From positions 1 through 64,000 of the forward strand of contig JBEKTW010000010.1 of NCBI GenBank assembly GCA_049515655.1: a DNA stretch of 64,000 bases. The letters run 5' to 3'. This document shows, piece after piece, positions 47,488-56,660 of this stretch; the stretch's first letter is position 1; the number at the start of each line of letters is the position of its first letter. Under the pieces are notes generated by a model. It did no database searches and was not told the DNA's origin. It saw only the letters and a program-made list of their open reading frames with translations. This DNA comes from JBEKTW01 sp049515655 (lineage in GTDB: Bacteria; Bacteroidota; Ignavibacteria; UBA10030; SZUA-254). Both the position numbers and the translations under genes were made by a program.

Positions 47488-48471
47488 ATGAAAGTACTAA
47501 TCACAGGAGCGACGGGGTTCATTGGCAGCCATCTTGCGGAAGTGCTGGCCGGCAAAGGGTACAGCTTGCGGTGTTTGGTACGCAGGTCGTCAAATTTGCA
47601 ATGGCTGCAAGGACTGCCTGTTGATTTTGTCTACGGCGATTTGTTCGACGAAACGGCTCTGAATTCAGCGGTTACGGGGGTCGACTATATCTACCACGTC
47701 GCCGGTATTACGAAGGCCAAGACCAAAGATGAGTACTTCCAGGGAAATCACATTGCCACGCGCAACCTGCTCCAGGCAGCGCTCAGGACGACTCCGGACC
47801 TGAAACGGTTCGTACATGTCAGCAGTCAGACCGCCGTCGGTCCAAGTGAGAACGGAGCACCGATCGACGAAAGCACACCCTTTCACCCGCTTACGACGTA
47901 CGGAATCAGCAAAATGGAAGCTGAGAAGGAGTGCTTGAAACTGAAAGACGGGCTGAGAATCACGATTGTTCGTCCGCCGGCGGTGTATGGTCCCCGCGAT
48001 AAGGACGTGTTTGAGTTCTTCAACACGATGAACAAAGGTCTACAGCCGATGATCGGTTTCAAGGATAAATTTGTGAGTCTCATCCATGTAAAAGATTTGG
48101 CAGCCGGGATTGCGCTGGCCGGCGAGAACCCGCGGGCAGCTGGGGAAACGTACTTCATTTCGAGCGAACGATATTATCACTGGAAGGAGGTGGGGGAACT
48201 CACGTCGCGCATCATGGGCAAGAGAGCCCTGCGATTGAGGATTCCCGAGTGGGGTGTCTACACGGTGGCAGCTTTCGCGGAGTTCTTTTCGTTGTTCAGC
48301 AAGAAGCCTGCTTTGTTGAATATTGAGAAAGCCCGGGACATTGTGCAGGATGCATGGACGTGCGATGTTTCGAAAGCGAAGAAGGAGTTAGGGTTCAGGG
48401 AATCGATGACATTGGAGGAGGGGATACGGGACACGGTCGCGTGGTATCGTGAGCGGGGGTGGTTGAGGTAG
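47488..48471 (+). CDS. Extended SDR NAD(P)-dependent epimerase/reductase, candidate ceramide reductase
   Basis: The 327-residue protein has the Rossmann motif TGATGFIGSH at 6-15 and catalytic Tyr138 and Lys142 (YGISK), with SS at 112-113 in FVHVSSQTAV. RPPAVYGPRDKDVFEFF follows. Annotation by family would say NAD-dependent epimerase/dehydratase. Its divergent neighbour is a serine palmitoyltransferase-like gene, and in Caulobacter the ceramide reductase CerR is an SDR of this kind, so reduction of the 3-keto group is a plausible role. A sugar-epimerase role is the alternative. A G-rich repeat begins right at its stop codon. Confidence 0.75.
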   Translation: MKVLITGATGFIGSHLAEVLAGKGYSLRCLVRRSSNLQWLQGLPVDFVYGDLFDETALNSAVTGVDYIYHVAGITKAKTKDEYFQGNHIATRNLLQAALRTTPDLKRFVHVSSQTAVGPSENGAPIDESTPFHPLTTYGISKMEAEKECLKLKDGLRITIVRPPAVYGPRDKDVFEFFNTMNKGLQPMIGFKDKFVSLIHVKDLAAGIALAGENPRAAGETYFISSERYYHWKEVGELTSRIMGKRALRLRIPEWGVYTVAAFAEFFSLFSKKPALLNIEKARDIVQDAWTCDVSKAKKELGFRESMTLEEGIRDTVAWYRERGWLR

Positions 48472-48473
48472 GG

Positions 48474-48559
48474 GTTTGAGGTTTGAGGTTAGAGGTTTGA
48501 GGTTAGGGGTTAGGTGATAGGTGGTAGGTGGTAGGTCGTAGGTAGTAGGTGGTAGGTCG
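48474..48559. repeat. G-rich heptamer-like minisatellite
   Basis: The stretch is made of GGTTTGA/GGTTAGA/GGTTAGG words and then GGTAGGT/GGTCGTA words, all in 7-bp register. GG runs at short spacing could form two-tier quadruplexes. The remaining gap to 48913 has GAGCTAACGGCC-type words and no gene I recognise. Confidence 0.7.
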
Positions 48560-48913
48560 AAGGGACTGGAGAAGCGAGAGTCAAGGAGCCAAGAGCTAAC
48601 GGCCAGGAGCTAACAGCCGAGAGCCAAATTCACGAACGACCGGTCATTAACCGGCCCTGGCCATGTGACGCACATCACCGGCTCTCGTTACTCTAGTTCG
48701 CCCCGTTTTCCGCGTCCTTTTCGTTCCATTCCGCATTTTCATTCCTCCTGTAAGAGGATTCCTACAACTCTTTACGTCTGAGTCCTACACGAAATAGATA
48801 CACATTCCTATTCTTTTTGGCGCTCTTCTATTGTATGTTGATAGTGAAGGATGAACACCTTGCGACTGGCAAGCCACAGTTCACGAATCAACAAACAAAT
48901 ACATGGAGCCATT

Positions 48914-51900
48914 ATGAAACAGACCTACATACTCACCAACGCGGTACTGATTCTCCTTCTCGCCGTGTGTGCCTCATCCTTTGCAAGGCACAACGGTCCG
49001 TCTCAGTCGATGGCACGCTCGAAAGCGTCCGGAGAGAGGGAATTCAGTCCCCGAACCACCGAGCTACAATCGGTGAAATCTCTACGTTACGTCAGCCCGC
49101 TATCCCTGCCACGACGTTCAATGCTGCCTTCCGCAGCTGCTCTCTCCGGCGAAATACGCATTGGCGCAGGCAAGGATTACTCATCAATCAACGCCGCGAT
49201 GACAGACCTGAACTTGAACGGTGTTGCGGGCCCTGTTGTCTTCTTGCTCACCGATCCCTCCTACATCGAGGCGGGACTTCTTATATTGCCGGTTATCGGC
49301 GGCAATTCCTCGAATACCGTTACGCTGAAGCCTGATTCCAACGTGACTTCGGCGGTCATCAGCCTGACGGACAATTCCGATTATGGCGGTGGAATAGTGC
49401 TCGCGGCCGTAAGTTACTTCACGATCGACGGCACCAGGAAAAACGGCGTGTCGGGGTCGAGGAACCTGACCATTCAATTCGATTCTCATCAAGCGCTTCC
49501 GGAAAATTCATTCGATGCGCCGGTGCGCATACGTGACGGGTGCTCCAATCTCACACTCGAAAACTGCAGAATACTCAGCCAGTACGATGACTCGCACACA
49601 TCGGCTTTGCCGGCAGTCTCGATGACCACGACTACGGATCCCAACAACTATATTACGATTCAGGACAATCTGATCAGCCGTGGGTCATTCGGGATCAGAA
49701 CGGTCGGCGGAATGACTTTTGATGTCGGACTCAAAATCCTCTATAACCAAATCGGCGGCGCCTTCCTCTCCGACGCCGGCGACCAAACGGATTCAATCCA
49801 GATTTGCGGCATTTATTATGAGTATACCGACTCGGCGGTCGTCAGCCATAACCAGGTGAAGGGGGTGCGGAGAAACAGCTCCGCAACAGCTGGACAGGAC
49901 GCCGGTCTCCGGACATCCGGAATCTGGCAGAACTACGGAGTCAATTCGATAGTTTCGTACAACGTTGTCGATGAAGTACGAAGTGTATTTCCCACTTCGA
50001 GCACAAGCACAAACACCCGGATGTATGGTATTCGCATGGTCGGGCTGACGCAGAATCTGGGAGGTCCGTATCCGCACACGAACAATCTGGCTTACAACAA
50101 TGCCGTGTCGGATATTTACGGGACGGGCGCAACAGCCTTCCGTGATTTCTGTTTCTCCGCCGAGAACGCTCAGGGAGATTTCATCTACTACAATTCGATG
50201 AGTCTCACAGGATCGTCGGACGGCGGCGCGGTCGTGATCCAGCTTACCGGCGACAACAGCTCGTCCGGAGATTTTACGGTTGCAGACAACGCGTTCGAAA
50301 ACTCAAGGGCGGGCAATGCGATCAATTGCATTTACCGTATCTTTGACAACTCCGGCAACCCGGACCTCACCCACGGGAATCACAATGTTCTGTACAGTCC
50401 TGTGACGCTCTCCATCGATGCGAACGGCAGCACGTGGCCATCCTGGATTGATGCGTATGCGACGCATCCGGATTCCGCGAGTTCTCCGCATGACCCGCAC
50501 TTTCTTCCTGAATCGAATTTGCATATCGATTCGACAGCTGCATCATCGGCCATGAACCTCGCGGTTCCAATCGCGGGTATGAACGAGGACATCGACGGTC
50601 AGCTTCGCAGTTCGACAGCGCCGGACGCCGGCTATGACGAAGTCGTCGGAACGTCCACGCTCACCAAGGATGTCATGCCTGTCGCCTTTCTCTCTCCCAC
50701 CGGCGCGGGATTCCCGAAGGGATTGCCTTTGAGTTCCGTGACTGTTCGATTCCGGAATAACACGCTCGTTCCTGCATCCTATGTCGCGGAGTTGAGAATT
50801 TACGACCCATCGGGCGTTGAAGTGTCCGGATCGCCTTTTAGCGCTTCCGTCCCTGCGCATCCGGCCATGTCATTCCTGAATGTCACGATTCCGGCGAATT
50901 TCATTCCGGCAACGGACGGATTCTATAACCTCCGGGCAATCTCGAACCTGGCAGGAGATCTTTTCCCGGTCAACGACACGGCAAGCGCGAGTTTCCTGTC
51001 GGTTCCCTTGATTGCTCCGGTTGCCGGGTACTCCACGTCGTTCGAGACAGATTCCGAGCAACTGGGATGGTTCGGGGACAACGATTTCCAGCTCGCGGAC
51101 TTCACCAAACTTGGCGGACCTCACAGCGGAACGCATGCCTGGGTAACGAACCCGGGGCCCCCCGGTACGTTATACACCCAGGGCGGTGTCGCGAGTCATG
51201 TGTATTCACCATTCTTCGACTTTACCGGCATCACGACCGCCTATCTGGCATTCTACCAAAGTATCCAGACTGAACCGAATTGGGATCGCAGCCTCATGCA
51301 GTACTCTATCGATTCCGGAAAAACCTGGAAACAACTGGGAATATTGAACGACCCCAACGGGATCAACTGGTACGATACAAGGGTCTATCAAAACGCCGCG
51401 GGTGATACGGTAAACTGTTTCGATATCTTGAGCGCGCGCCGGGTAGGATTTCCGGTCGGGGCACCGGGCTGGACGAGCAACGGTGACTGCTCGGGTTCCG
51501 ATCTCCCCTCCGGTCCCAACGGGTACGTGTATAACGAAATAAAATTGCCCGCGACTATTGCAGGAAAGACCTACGTGAGATTCCGTTACGTCGCCTTTTC
51601 TGACGCAGCAACCGCATTTGACGGTTGGGCATTCGATGACTTCTGCATAAAATCGACCGGTGCCGTGGCGAACGCTTCCGTTCAGGGCAGAGTGTTTCTC
51701 GATTCGAACGGAAACGGTGTCTACGATCCGGCATCGGGTGAAACGCCAACCCAGGGAGTCGTCGTTAGATTGGTCGGAGCGATTGATGCCCTCGATACAT
51801 CCGATGTGAACGGGAACTACAGCTTCACCGGTCTGCGACCGGGTCTGTACGAGCTCTCGGAAGACACCCTTCCGGTCGGGACAGTTGTGACCACACCCGC

Positions 51901-53224
51901 TCAGGGGGAATATGCGGCGGTCAGTATTGGTCCTGGGAATGCGCTGACGGGATTGGATTTTGGAAACTTCCACAGCCTCATCGGCGGCCGGGTTTTCAGC
52001 GACCTCAACGACAACGGCGCGTATGATGCTGAACCGGGATTGCACGGATGGACGGTCGAACTGCGAAATGCGGCTGATTCAACGCTGGTGAAAAGCATTG
52101 CGACGGATGCCTCCGGCAACTACTTTTTCAGTATGCCACCCGGAACGTACCTGCTCGACGAGGTCAGCAAAACGGGTTGGCGCCGGACATTGCCTACAGG
52201 TGGGTTGTACGTGGGCCTCCAGGTAGACACAATCAGTGGCGCCACAAACATCACCGGGAAGGATTTTGGTAACTTTGAATACGGCATCCTGAGAGTGGAA
52301 CTGACCATGGACCTCAACGGTAACGGCGTGCAGGATGAGGCGGACATCATCCCGTTGCCCTACGGCAACGTAGGTACCTTTACTCTCACAAGGAATGGCG
52401 TTCGCCTCAAAACGACCAAGGTGGGAAATGCCGAGAGCGCTTCCACGTTCGACAGCCTCGACGAAGGTATATATCGGATCGAAGAAACGGTTATGCCGTC
52501 GGGTTGGATAATGACGGCAGGCGGTGTCCGGGGCACATTCACGAAGATCATCGGCGGTGGAAGTGTCAGGGATACGGCGCGCTATTTGAATTTTGCTCTC
52601 AACACGATCAACGGTCAGGTCTTCAACGACCTGAACGGCAATGGCGTGAAAGAAGCCACTGAACCCGGGTTAGCAGGCTGGATCGTGCGGCTCTCAGGCG
52701 CTTCAACTGCGATTGCCACTACGGATTCGCTCGGCCGGTACAGCTTTGCCAATGTGGGCCCCGGGACTTATATCGTCGCGGAATCGTTGCAGGCAGGATG
52801 GAGACGAACGTTACCTGCAGGCAGTGGCACGTACACGATCAACGCCATGGGCGCAATTCAGATTGCAGTCCATAACAACAACAACTTCGGCAACAAATCG
52901 ACAGTGTCGGGAGTTGACGACGGGGAGCTTATTCCGAAGCAGTTCTCCCTGCAGCAGGGGTACCCCAATCCGTTCAACCCAACGGTCACCATTGGATTTG
53001 CGTTGCCCGAGGATGCGTATGTCACGCTGAAAGTCTACAATCTGCTGGGTCAGGAGATTGCGACGTTAACGGATCATGAGCGTCTCAGCGCTGGTGTGCA
53101 CCAGGTACAATTCAACGCCGGCCAATCTCCGTCTGGAATCTACTTTTATCGCATTGCTGCGTTCGATCCGGGGCAGGGCACCGTGAAGTTTCAGGATGTA
53201 CGCAAGATGATTCTTCTTAAGTGA
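48914..53224 (+). CDS. Giant T9SS cargo with beta-helix, SdrD B-like repeats
   Basis: The 1,436-residue secreted protein has a signal peptide, a right-handed beta-helix region (about 70-560, many N-x-I/V rungs and a DAGYDEVVG closing motif), a CARDB-like part (about 590-690) and a jelly-roll region (about 700-905). At least three SdrD B-like modules (about 910-1320) start VQGRVFLDSNGNGVYDP, IGGRVFSDLNDNGAYD and INGQVFNDLNGNGVKE; a fourth, LRVELTMDLNGNGVQDE, is divergent. A T9SS type A sorting domain (FSLQQGYPNPFNPTVTIGF) closes it. I start at the ATG at 48914 with GGAG 5 bases upstream; a frame from 48851 lacks a signal peptide at its start. It is probably a surface adhesin-like protein. Confidence 0.9.
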   Translation: MKQTYILTNAVLILLLAVCASSFARHNGPSQSMARSKASGEREFSPRTTELQSVKSLRYVSPLSLPRRSMLPSAAALSGEIRIGAGKDYSSINAAMTDLNLNGVAGPVVFLLTDPSYIEAGLLILPVIGGNSSNTVTLKPDSNVTSAVISLTDNSDYGGGIVLAAVSYFTIDGTRKNGVSGSRNLTIQFDSHQALPENSFDAPVRIRDGCSNLTLENCRILSQYDDSHTSALPAVSMTTTTDPNNYITIQDNLISRGSFGIRTVGGMTFDVGLKILYNQIGGAFLSDAGDQTDSIQICGIYYEYTDSAVVSHNQVKGVRRNSSATAGQDAGLRTSGIWQNYGVNSIVSYNVVDEVRSVFPTSSTSTNTRMYGIRMVGLTQNLGGPYPHTNNLAYNNAVSDIYGTGATAFRDFCFSAENAQGDFIYYNSMSLTGSSDGGAVVIQLTGDNSSSGDFTVADNAFENSRAGNAINCIYRIFDNSGNPDLTHGNHNVLYSPVTLSIDANGSTWPSWIDAYATHPDSASSPHDPHFLPESNLHIDSTAASSAMNLAVPIAGMNEDIDGQLRSSTAPDAGYDEVVGTSTLTKDVMPVAFLSPTGAGFPKGLPLSSVTVRFRNNTLVPASYVAELRIYDPSGVEVSGSPFSASVPAHPAMSFLNVTIPANFIPATDGFYNLRAISNLAGDLFPVNDTASASFLSVPLIAPVAGYSTSFETDSEQLGWFGDNDFQLADFTKLGGPHSGTHAWVTNPGPPGTLYTQGGVASHVYSPFFDFTGITTAYLAFYQSIQTEPNWDRSLMQYSIDSGKTWKQLGILNDPNGINWYDTRVYQNAAGDTVNCFDILSARRVGFPVGAPGWTSNGDCSGSDLPSGPNGYVYNEIKLPATIAGKTYVRFRYVAFSDAATAFDGWAFDDFCIKSTGAVANASVQGRVFLDSNGNGVYDPASGETPTQGVVVRLVGAIDALDTSDVNGNYSFTGLRPGLYELSEDTLPVGTVVTTPAQGEYAAVSIGPGNALTGLDFGNFHSLIGGRVFSDLNDNGAYDAEPGLHGWTVELRNAADSTLVKSIATDASGNYFFSMPPGTYLLDEVSKTGWRRTLPTGGLYVGLQVDTISGATNITGKDFGNFEYGILRVELTMDLNGNGVQDEADIIPLPYGNVGTFTLTRNGVRLKTTKVGNAESASTFDSLDEGIYRIEETVMPSGWIMTAGGVRGTFTKIIGGGSVRDTARYLNFALNTINGQVFNDLNGNGVKEATEPGLAGWIVRLSGASTAIATTDSLGRYSFANVGPGTYIVAESLQAGWRRTLPAGSGTYTINAMGAIQIAVHNNNNFGNKSTVSGVDDGELIPKQFSLQQGYPNPFNPTVTIGFALPEDAYVTLKVYNLLGQEIATLTDHERLSAGVHQVQFNAGQSPSGIYFYRIAAFDPGQGTVKFQDVRKMILLK

Positions 53225-53354
53225 CAGGGACAGGAGGTTTGTCGTGAAGATCCGACTCTCTCTGACAATCCTGTAAATGCCGGATGGTTGGGAGTCGGCT
53301 ACTAACTCTGAAGCGCCTCACGCCGATCGTGGGGCGCTTCATTTTTGCCTCCAT

Positions 53355-53558
53355 TGTCTGAACCGCTGATGAGAATGATGGAATGATTTTTATGATGGTC
53401 CGGGGAATAGTCTTGGCCAAATTGTCTGAACCGCTGATAGGAATGATGAAATGATGTTCATGATGGTCTGGGGAATGGTATTGGCCGCATTGTCAGAACC
53501 GCTGATAAGAATGATGAAATGATGTTCATGATGGTCTGGGGAATAGTCGTGGAATGCT
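53355..53558. repeat. Three tandem 68-bp repeats
   Basis: Units start at 53355, 53423 and 53491 with TGTCTGAACCGCTGAT (TGTCAGAACC in the third), exactly 68 bp apart. The whole unit is conserved (ATGATGAAATGATGTTCATGATGG then GGGGAAT). The same 15-bp head makes the arms of the inverted element at 36490-36582. No gene is visible between the cargo gene and the tRNA (about 440 bp). Confidence 0.85.
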
Positions 53559-53623
53559 TATTTGGCGGCAGCCACAACGTCGGCTTCAGCGAAAGAATGG
53601 GGATTGATTAAGGCGACAGGAGT

Positions 53624-53652
53624 TTGTTTTACCGAGACCAATTTCGTATATT
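53624..53652 (+). promoter_or_regulatory. Promoter of the initiator tRNA gene
   Basis: TTGTTT (53624-53629) and TATATT (53647-53652) are 17 bases apart. Transcription would start near 53659, 9 nt before the mature tRNA. Confidence 0.55.
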
Positions 53653-53667
53653 TAGGTGTATTTTGAT

Positions 53668-53740
53668 CGCGGGGTGGAGCAATTGGTAGCTCGTTGGGCT
53701 CATAACCCAAAGGCTGAAGGTTCAAGTCCTTCCCCCGCTA
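53668..53740 (+). tRNA. Initiator tRNA-fMet (CAT anticodon)
   Basis: The 73-nt gene folds as a cloverleaf. The acceptor is CGCGGGG/CCCCGCT with an unpaired C1-T72 end, the D stem GAGC/GCTC, the anticodon stem TTGGG/CCCAA with loop CTCATAA, and the T arm GAAGG-TTCAAGT-CCTTC, then discriminator A. The open 1-72 pair and three consecutive G-C pairs in the anticodon stem are the hallmarks of the initiator. CCA is not encoded. This intact copy is the likely parent of the tRNA fragments at 54049, 57670 and 59215. Confidence 0.95.
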
Positions 53741-53745
53741 CAACG

Positions 53746-53778
53746 GCCTCCTGAGCACATCAGGAGGCTTCATTTTTT
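53746..53778 (+). terminator. Terminator after tRNA-fMet
   Basis: GCCTCCTGA and TCAGGAGGC (53746-53754 and 53760-53768) form a 9-bp stem with a 5-nt loop, followed by TTCATTTTTT. Confidence 0.85.
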
Positions 53779-53788
53779 CGGGGGAGAC

Positions 53789-54052
53789 ATGCCATACTTT
53801 GCTTACGTTCTTCTTTCAGATGAGGGGTACCATTACACAGGCCACACCGCCGACGTGGACCTTCGAGTAAAAAGACATCATCTTCACACCACACACTTCA
53901 CGAAGAAAGGAACGAACTGGAAAATGATTTACACAAGAGAATTCGCATCCCGATCTGAAGCGATGAAGCATGAGAAATGGTTGAAGAGTGGCGTAGGAAG
54001 ACGATGGTTGATGAATAACGTTTCGGAGTGGAGTCCGCCGAAGGCGGAGTAG
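53789..54052 (+). CDS. Small GIY-YIG nuclease-family protein
   Basis: The 87-residue protein is a single GIY-YIG domain of the YhbQ/UPF0213 size class. AYVLL at 5-9 and YHYTG at 14-18 take the place of GIY and YIG; Arg26, His30 and Glu62 are at the catalytic positions. The last residues (WSPPKAE) are encoded by a small GC-rich palindrome that leads straight into a tRNA-fMet fragment. The gene starts 10 bp after the tRNA terminator. Remnants of the same gene accompany the tRNA fragments near 59141 and 59383, so it behaves as part of a repeated unit. Whether it cuts DNA is unknown. Confidence 0.82.
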   Translation: MPYFAYVLLSDEGYHYTGHTADVDLRVKRHHLHTTHFTKKGTNWKMIYTREFASRSEAMKHEKWLKSGVGRRWLMNNVSEWSPPKAE

Positions 54053-54161
54053 CTCGTTGGGCTCATAACTCCGCCGCAGGCGGACTGTAGGTTCAAGTTG
54101 AGTGAACCCGCCGAAGGCGGGTGAACGAAATGGCGCCGCAGGCGCCATCCTTCCCCCGCTA
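54034..54161 (+). pseudogene. tRNA-fMet-derived sequence carrying palindromic insertions
   Basis: A 21-nt block (54049-54069, GTAGCTCGTTGGGCTCATAAC) and a 14-nt block (54085-54098) match the intact tRNA, and CCTTCCCCCGCTA at 54149-54161 matches its 3' end. The remainder is replaced by short perfect palindromes: TCCGCCGAAGGCGGA (54034-54048), TCCGCCGCAGGCGGA (54070-54084), ACCCGCCGAAGGCGGGT (54106-54122) and ATGGCGCCGCAGGCGCCAT (54130-54148). No normal cloverleaf is possible. Confidence 0.8.
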
Positions 54162-54167
54162 CGCCAC

Positions 54168-54200
54168 AAGCCGATTCTGCAACGAATCGGCTTATTTTTT
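54168..54200 (+). terminator. Terminator after the tRNA-like copy
   Basis: AAGCCGATTC and GAATCGGCTT form a 10-bp stem (54168-54177 with 54184-54193), followed by ATTTTTT. A closely related hairpin follows the tRNA fragment at 57670. Confidence 0.85.
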
Positions 54201-54272
54201 CTCGCGACCCCGATATGAACCTACGGCCTTTCTTAGGGGAACATCACTCGAACGTGAGTGCTTGAACCGACA

Positions 54273-56450
54273 TCAAAACAGAATCTGACTCGAATCTTCT
54301 GTGCTTATCCTCGCCAATGACTTCTTGTAATACCGTTCTCGCTGTTTGTATTGCTTCTCAAGAAACGAAACATTCTTGTCTCGATAATCTATAATCCGCC
54401 TTTGAACCCCGATGTCGCGCAAGCGGCCAAGGTACTGCATAAGTTTACCTTCAAATGAAAATGGGAACGCAAGGATCAGGCATGTAAAGCCGCGCACATC
54501 TACTCCTTCACCAAAAAACTGGCCGGTAGAAAGAACTGCCTGATAATGGCCATCCTCGATTTGTCTGCCTTTTGATTTCCTCGCTCCCACCGAATCATCT
54601 CCAGAAATTACAATTGTCTCACATCTACCCTTGAGATAGAGATTGAGAACCTCCAGATGTTCTTTTCGCTCGCTCAATACAAGCACCTTCCTACCACCAC
54701 CGGCTTCTTTGATAATATCTTCTACAATCATTTGATTCCTTGCCGTATCAAAACAGACCACCTTTGCCAGAAGCTGGAAGAGGTCGGTTGAAAATTCAAA
54801 GGGAATTGAGAGACTCGTCGTCCTAACAATGACCTCGAATGGTTGTGCCACTACTGCTGACGCTGGAATGAAGTCTAAAGTCTCCATTCGCGCGACGATG
54901 TCTCCGATATAGACGTAGATCAACTTCTCATCGTTGTGTTTACGTTTCGGAGTAGCAGTGAGCCCATAAAGATAGTGGGGATTGAGCTGGGCGATAACTT
55001 CTCGAAATGTCGATGCTGGAATGTGATGACATTCGTCGACTATGATGGTACCAAACTGGTCCTTTAGATCTGACAAGTCGTTCTTGCGACCCAAGCTTTG
55101 AAGCAAGCCGACGGTAATCTGTTTGCCAATTTTCTTTTTTGTCCCGGAATACTGACCGATGCGAGCTTTGGGGATACTGAGGAATGTCCGAATCCGTTCA
55201 ACCCACTGGTCCAGGATCTGTTTCCGATGGACAAGAATTAGAGTGGGCAGTTTCCTTCGTGCCACAAGTTCAAGTCCGATAATGGTTTTACCGCTCCCTG
55301 AAGGTGCCACAATAACCCCTTCGTCGTGTGCCATCGCAGAGTTTAGCACCATTGTTTGAGCGGGTGTCAACTCAATAGAACTCTTGAATAAGATCTTATC
55401 CAGAGAAGCGTGCTCACGGCAAACCGAATGACTGATGTTATGCTCGTTTAGGAAGATTACCAATCGATCCAGGAATCCTCGTGGTAACAAGATCGTATCT
55501 CCTGACTCTTCAATCAAGTTGAAGTATCTTTGCACTTTATAAGTTGATTTGCCAAGCTTGCGTTTCGTCAGGTATTCGGTATTGAGAAAATTCAGTTCCT
55601 CTTTCAAGAAGTTTATTAATTCTTGCTCGATCTGCGAGCGTCCCAAAACGATTTGATTTCTAACACAAACAGAAAGGGTATCGTGTATTGACGCGATCGG
55701 CCCTGATAGCCCCGCTTTATGCACGAAGAGTCTTTGATAAACCGTGTCCATTTCCTGCAAAGAATGTTGCTTTGCCTCAGCCAGCACTTTCCATTGATCC
55801 AAAGATGGACTGGCTGTCTCCAAATCAATAAACACAGTATTACCATGTGGCATTGATTTCCCTTGGAAGGGCAATGCGATCAAATTTCCTAATCCACCTT
55901 TTGAGAGTGTGTCCTGGTTCGGAAAGAAGCGATCGAAGCTGACCTCTTTTTCAAATTCCGAAATGTTGAATGCCCGGCGTATGAGTTCAAGCCCGATCCG
56001 CCTGCTCTTGTAACAAGGAACCGATTCGGAAAAGAAAATCCATACATGGCCCCCGTCCCCTGAACGAGAACGCTCCAGATATGCACTGAGCCCCACCTTG
56101 GTGCATGCCTCGATGAATGCAAATGCGTCTTTCTTCCAAGTCTCGCCATCAAAATCAGCGGCCAGAAAATACGATGTATTATCAGGAAGAATCGGATAAA
56201 TGCCGATGACATCGAAACCAAGAAGGTGCCTCTTGATGACATCTTTAGAAAGATGTATTAGTCTCTTGTTTTCAAAATCCTTGAGTGAACCACCGCGCCG
56301 CTTGTGTGCCATGAACTCATCCCAATTGAATTCATAGGCAGGGCTATATCCAGATCGTCCATCCTTTTCCCAGTGGCGAGCGTAGATATCTGTTCTCCCG
56401 CGGAAGAGGGACATAAAGAGCCCAATCTGTTGTTCGCTAATAGAGGTCAT
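54273..56450 (-). CDS. AEP primase-like domain fused to SF2 DEAD/DEAH helicase
   Basis: The 725-residue protein starts with an archaeo-eukaryotic primase-like domain of the TOTE type (about 20-210). Asp99 and Asp101 (AADFDGE) and His135 (GDGGHVWIFF) are at the places of the metal and nucleotide ligands. A two-lobed superfamily 2 helicase follows: Walker A APSGSGKT near 387, DECHH near 470, LTATPKRK and a late GEGVDVRGF / QYLGRLRD motif. Such fusions are found in mobile and conflict-type systems; the partner nuclease genes of full TOTE systems are not seen. It lies between tRNA-fMet 3' fragments. No good ribosome-binding site precedes the ATG. Confidence 0.82.
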   Translation of the reverse strand: MTSISEQQIGLFMSLFRGRTDIYARHWEKDGRSGYSPAYEFNWDEFMAHKRRGGSLKDFENKRLIHLSKDVIKRHLLGFDVIGIYPILPDNTSYFLAADFDGETWKKDAFAFIEACTKVGLSAYLERSRSGDGGHVWIFFSESVPCYKSRRIGLELIRRAFNISEFEKEVSFDRFFPNQDTLSKGGLGNLIALPFQGKSMPHGNTVFIDLETASPSLDQWKVLAEAKQHSLQEMDTVYQRLFVHKAGLSGPIASIHDTLSVCVRNQIVLGRSQIEQELINFLKEELNFLNTEYLTKRKLGKSTYKVQRYFNLIEESGDTILLPRGFLDRLVIFLNEHNISHSVCREHASLDKILFKSSIELTPAQTMVLNSAMAHDEGVIVAPSGSGKTIIGLELVARRKLPTLILVHRKQILDQWVERIRTFLSIPKARIGQYSGTKKKIGKQITVGLLQSLGRKNDLSDLKDQFGTIIVDECHHIPASTFREVIAQLNPHYLYGLTATPKRKHNDEKLIYVYIGDIVARMETLDFIPASAVVAQPFEVIVRTTSLSIPFEFSTDLFQLLAKVVCFDTARNQMIVEDIIKEAGGGRKVLVLSERKEHLEVLNLYLKGRCETIVISGDDSVGARKSKGRQIEDGHYQAVLSTGQFFGEGVDVRGFTCLILAFPFSFEGKLMQYLGRLRDIGVQRRIIDYRDKNVSFLEKQYKQRERYYKKSLARISTEDSSQILF

Positions 56451-56660
56451 AACATTGGGTGGGCAGGTTCCCTTGGAAATGCTAAGTGTGTGTGTGCTGT
56501 AGGATATTGTTAAGGGCCTGAGCAGGAACTTTTACGTGCTACAATTGGGATTTAGCGTACCATCTACTTCTCTCACAAACCCATTTCGTAATTTTGATGG
56601 GGCGCATCCTGCATGGAAAGATCTTGCAGCGATTCACAAAATAACGAGAGGAAGCCGGCA

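Noticed and set aside
53355..53558. Possible CRISPR array
   Set aside because: The three 68-bp units are conserved along their full length, so there are no unique spacers, and no cas gene is present.
54034..54161. A functional second initiator tRNA
   Set aside because: The palindromes interrupt the anticodon and T stems and the 5' acceptor half is missing, so no cloverleaf forms.
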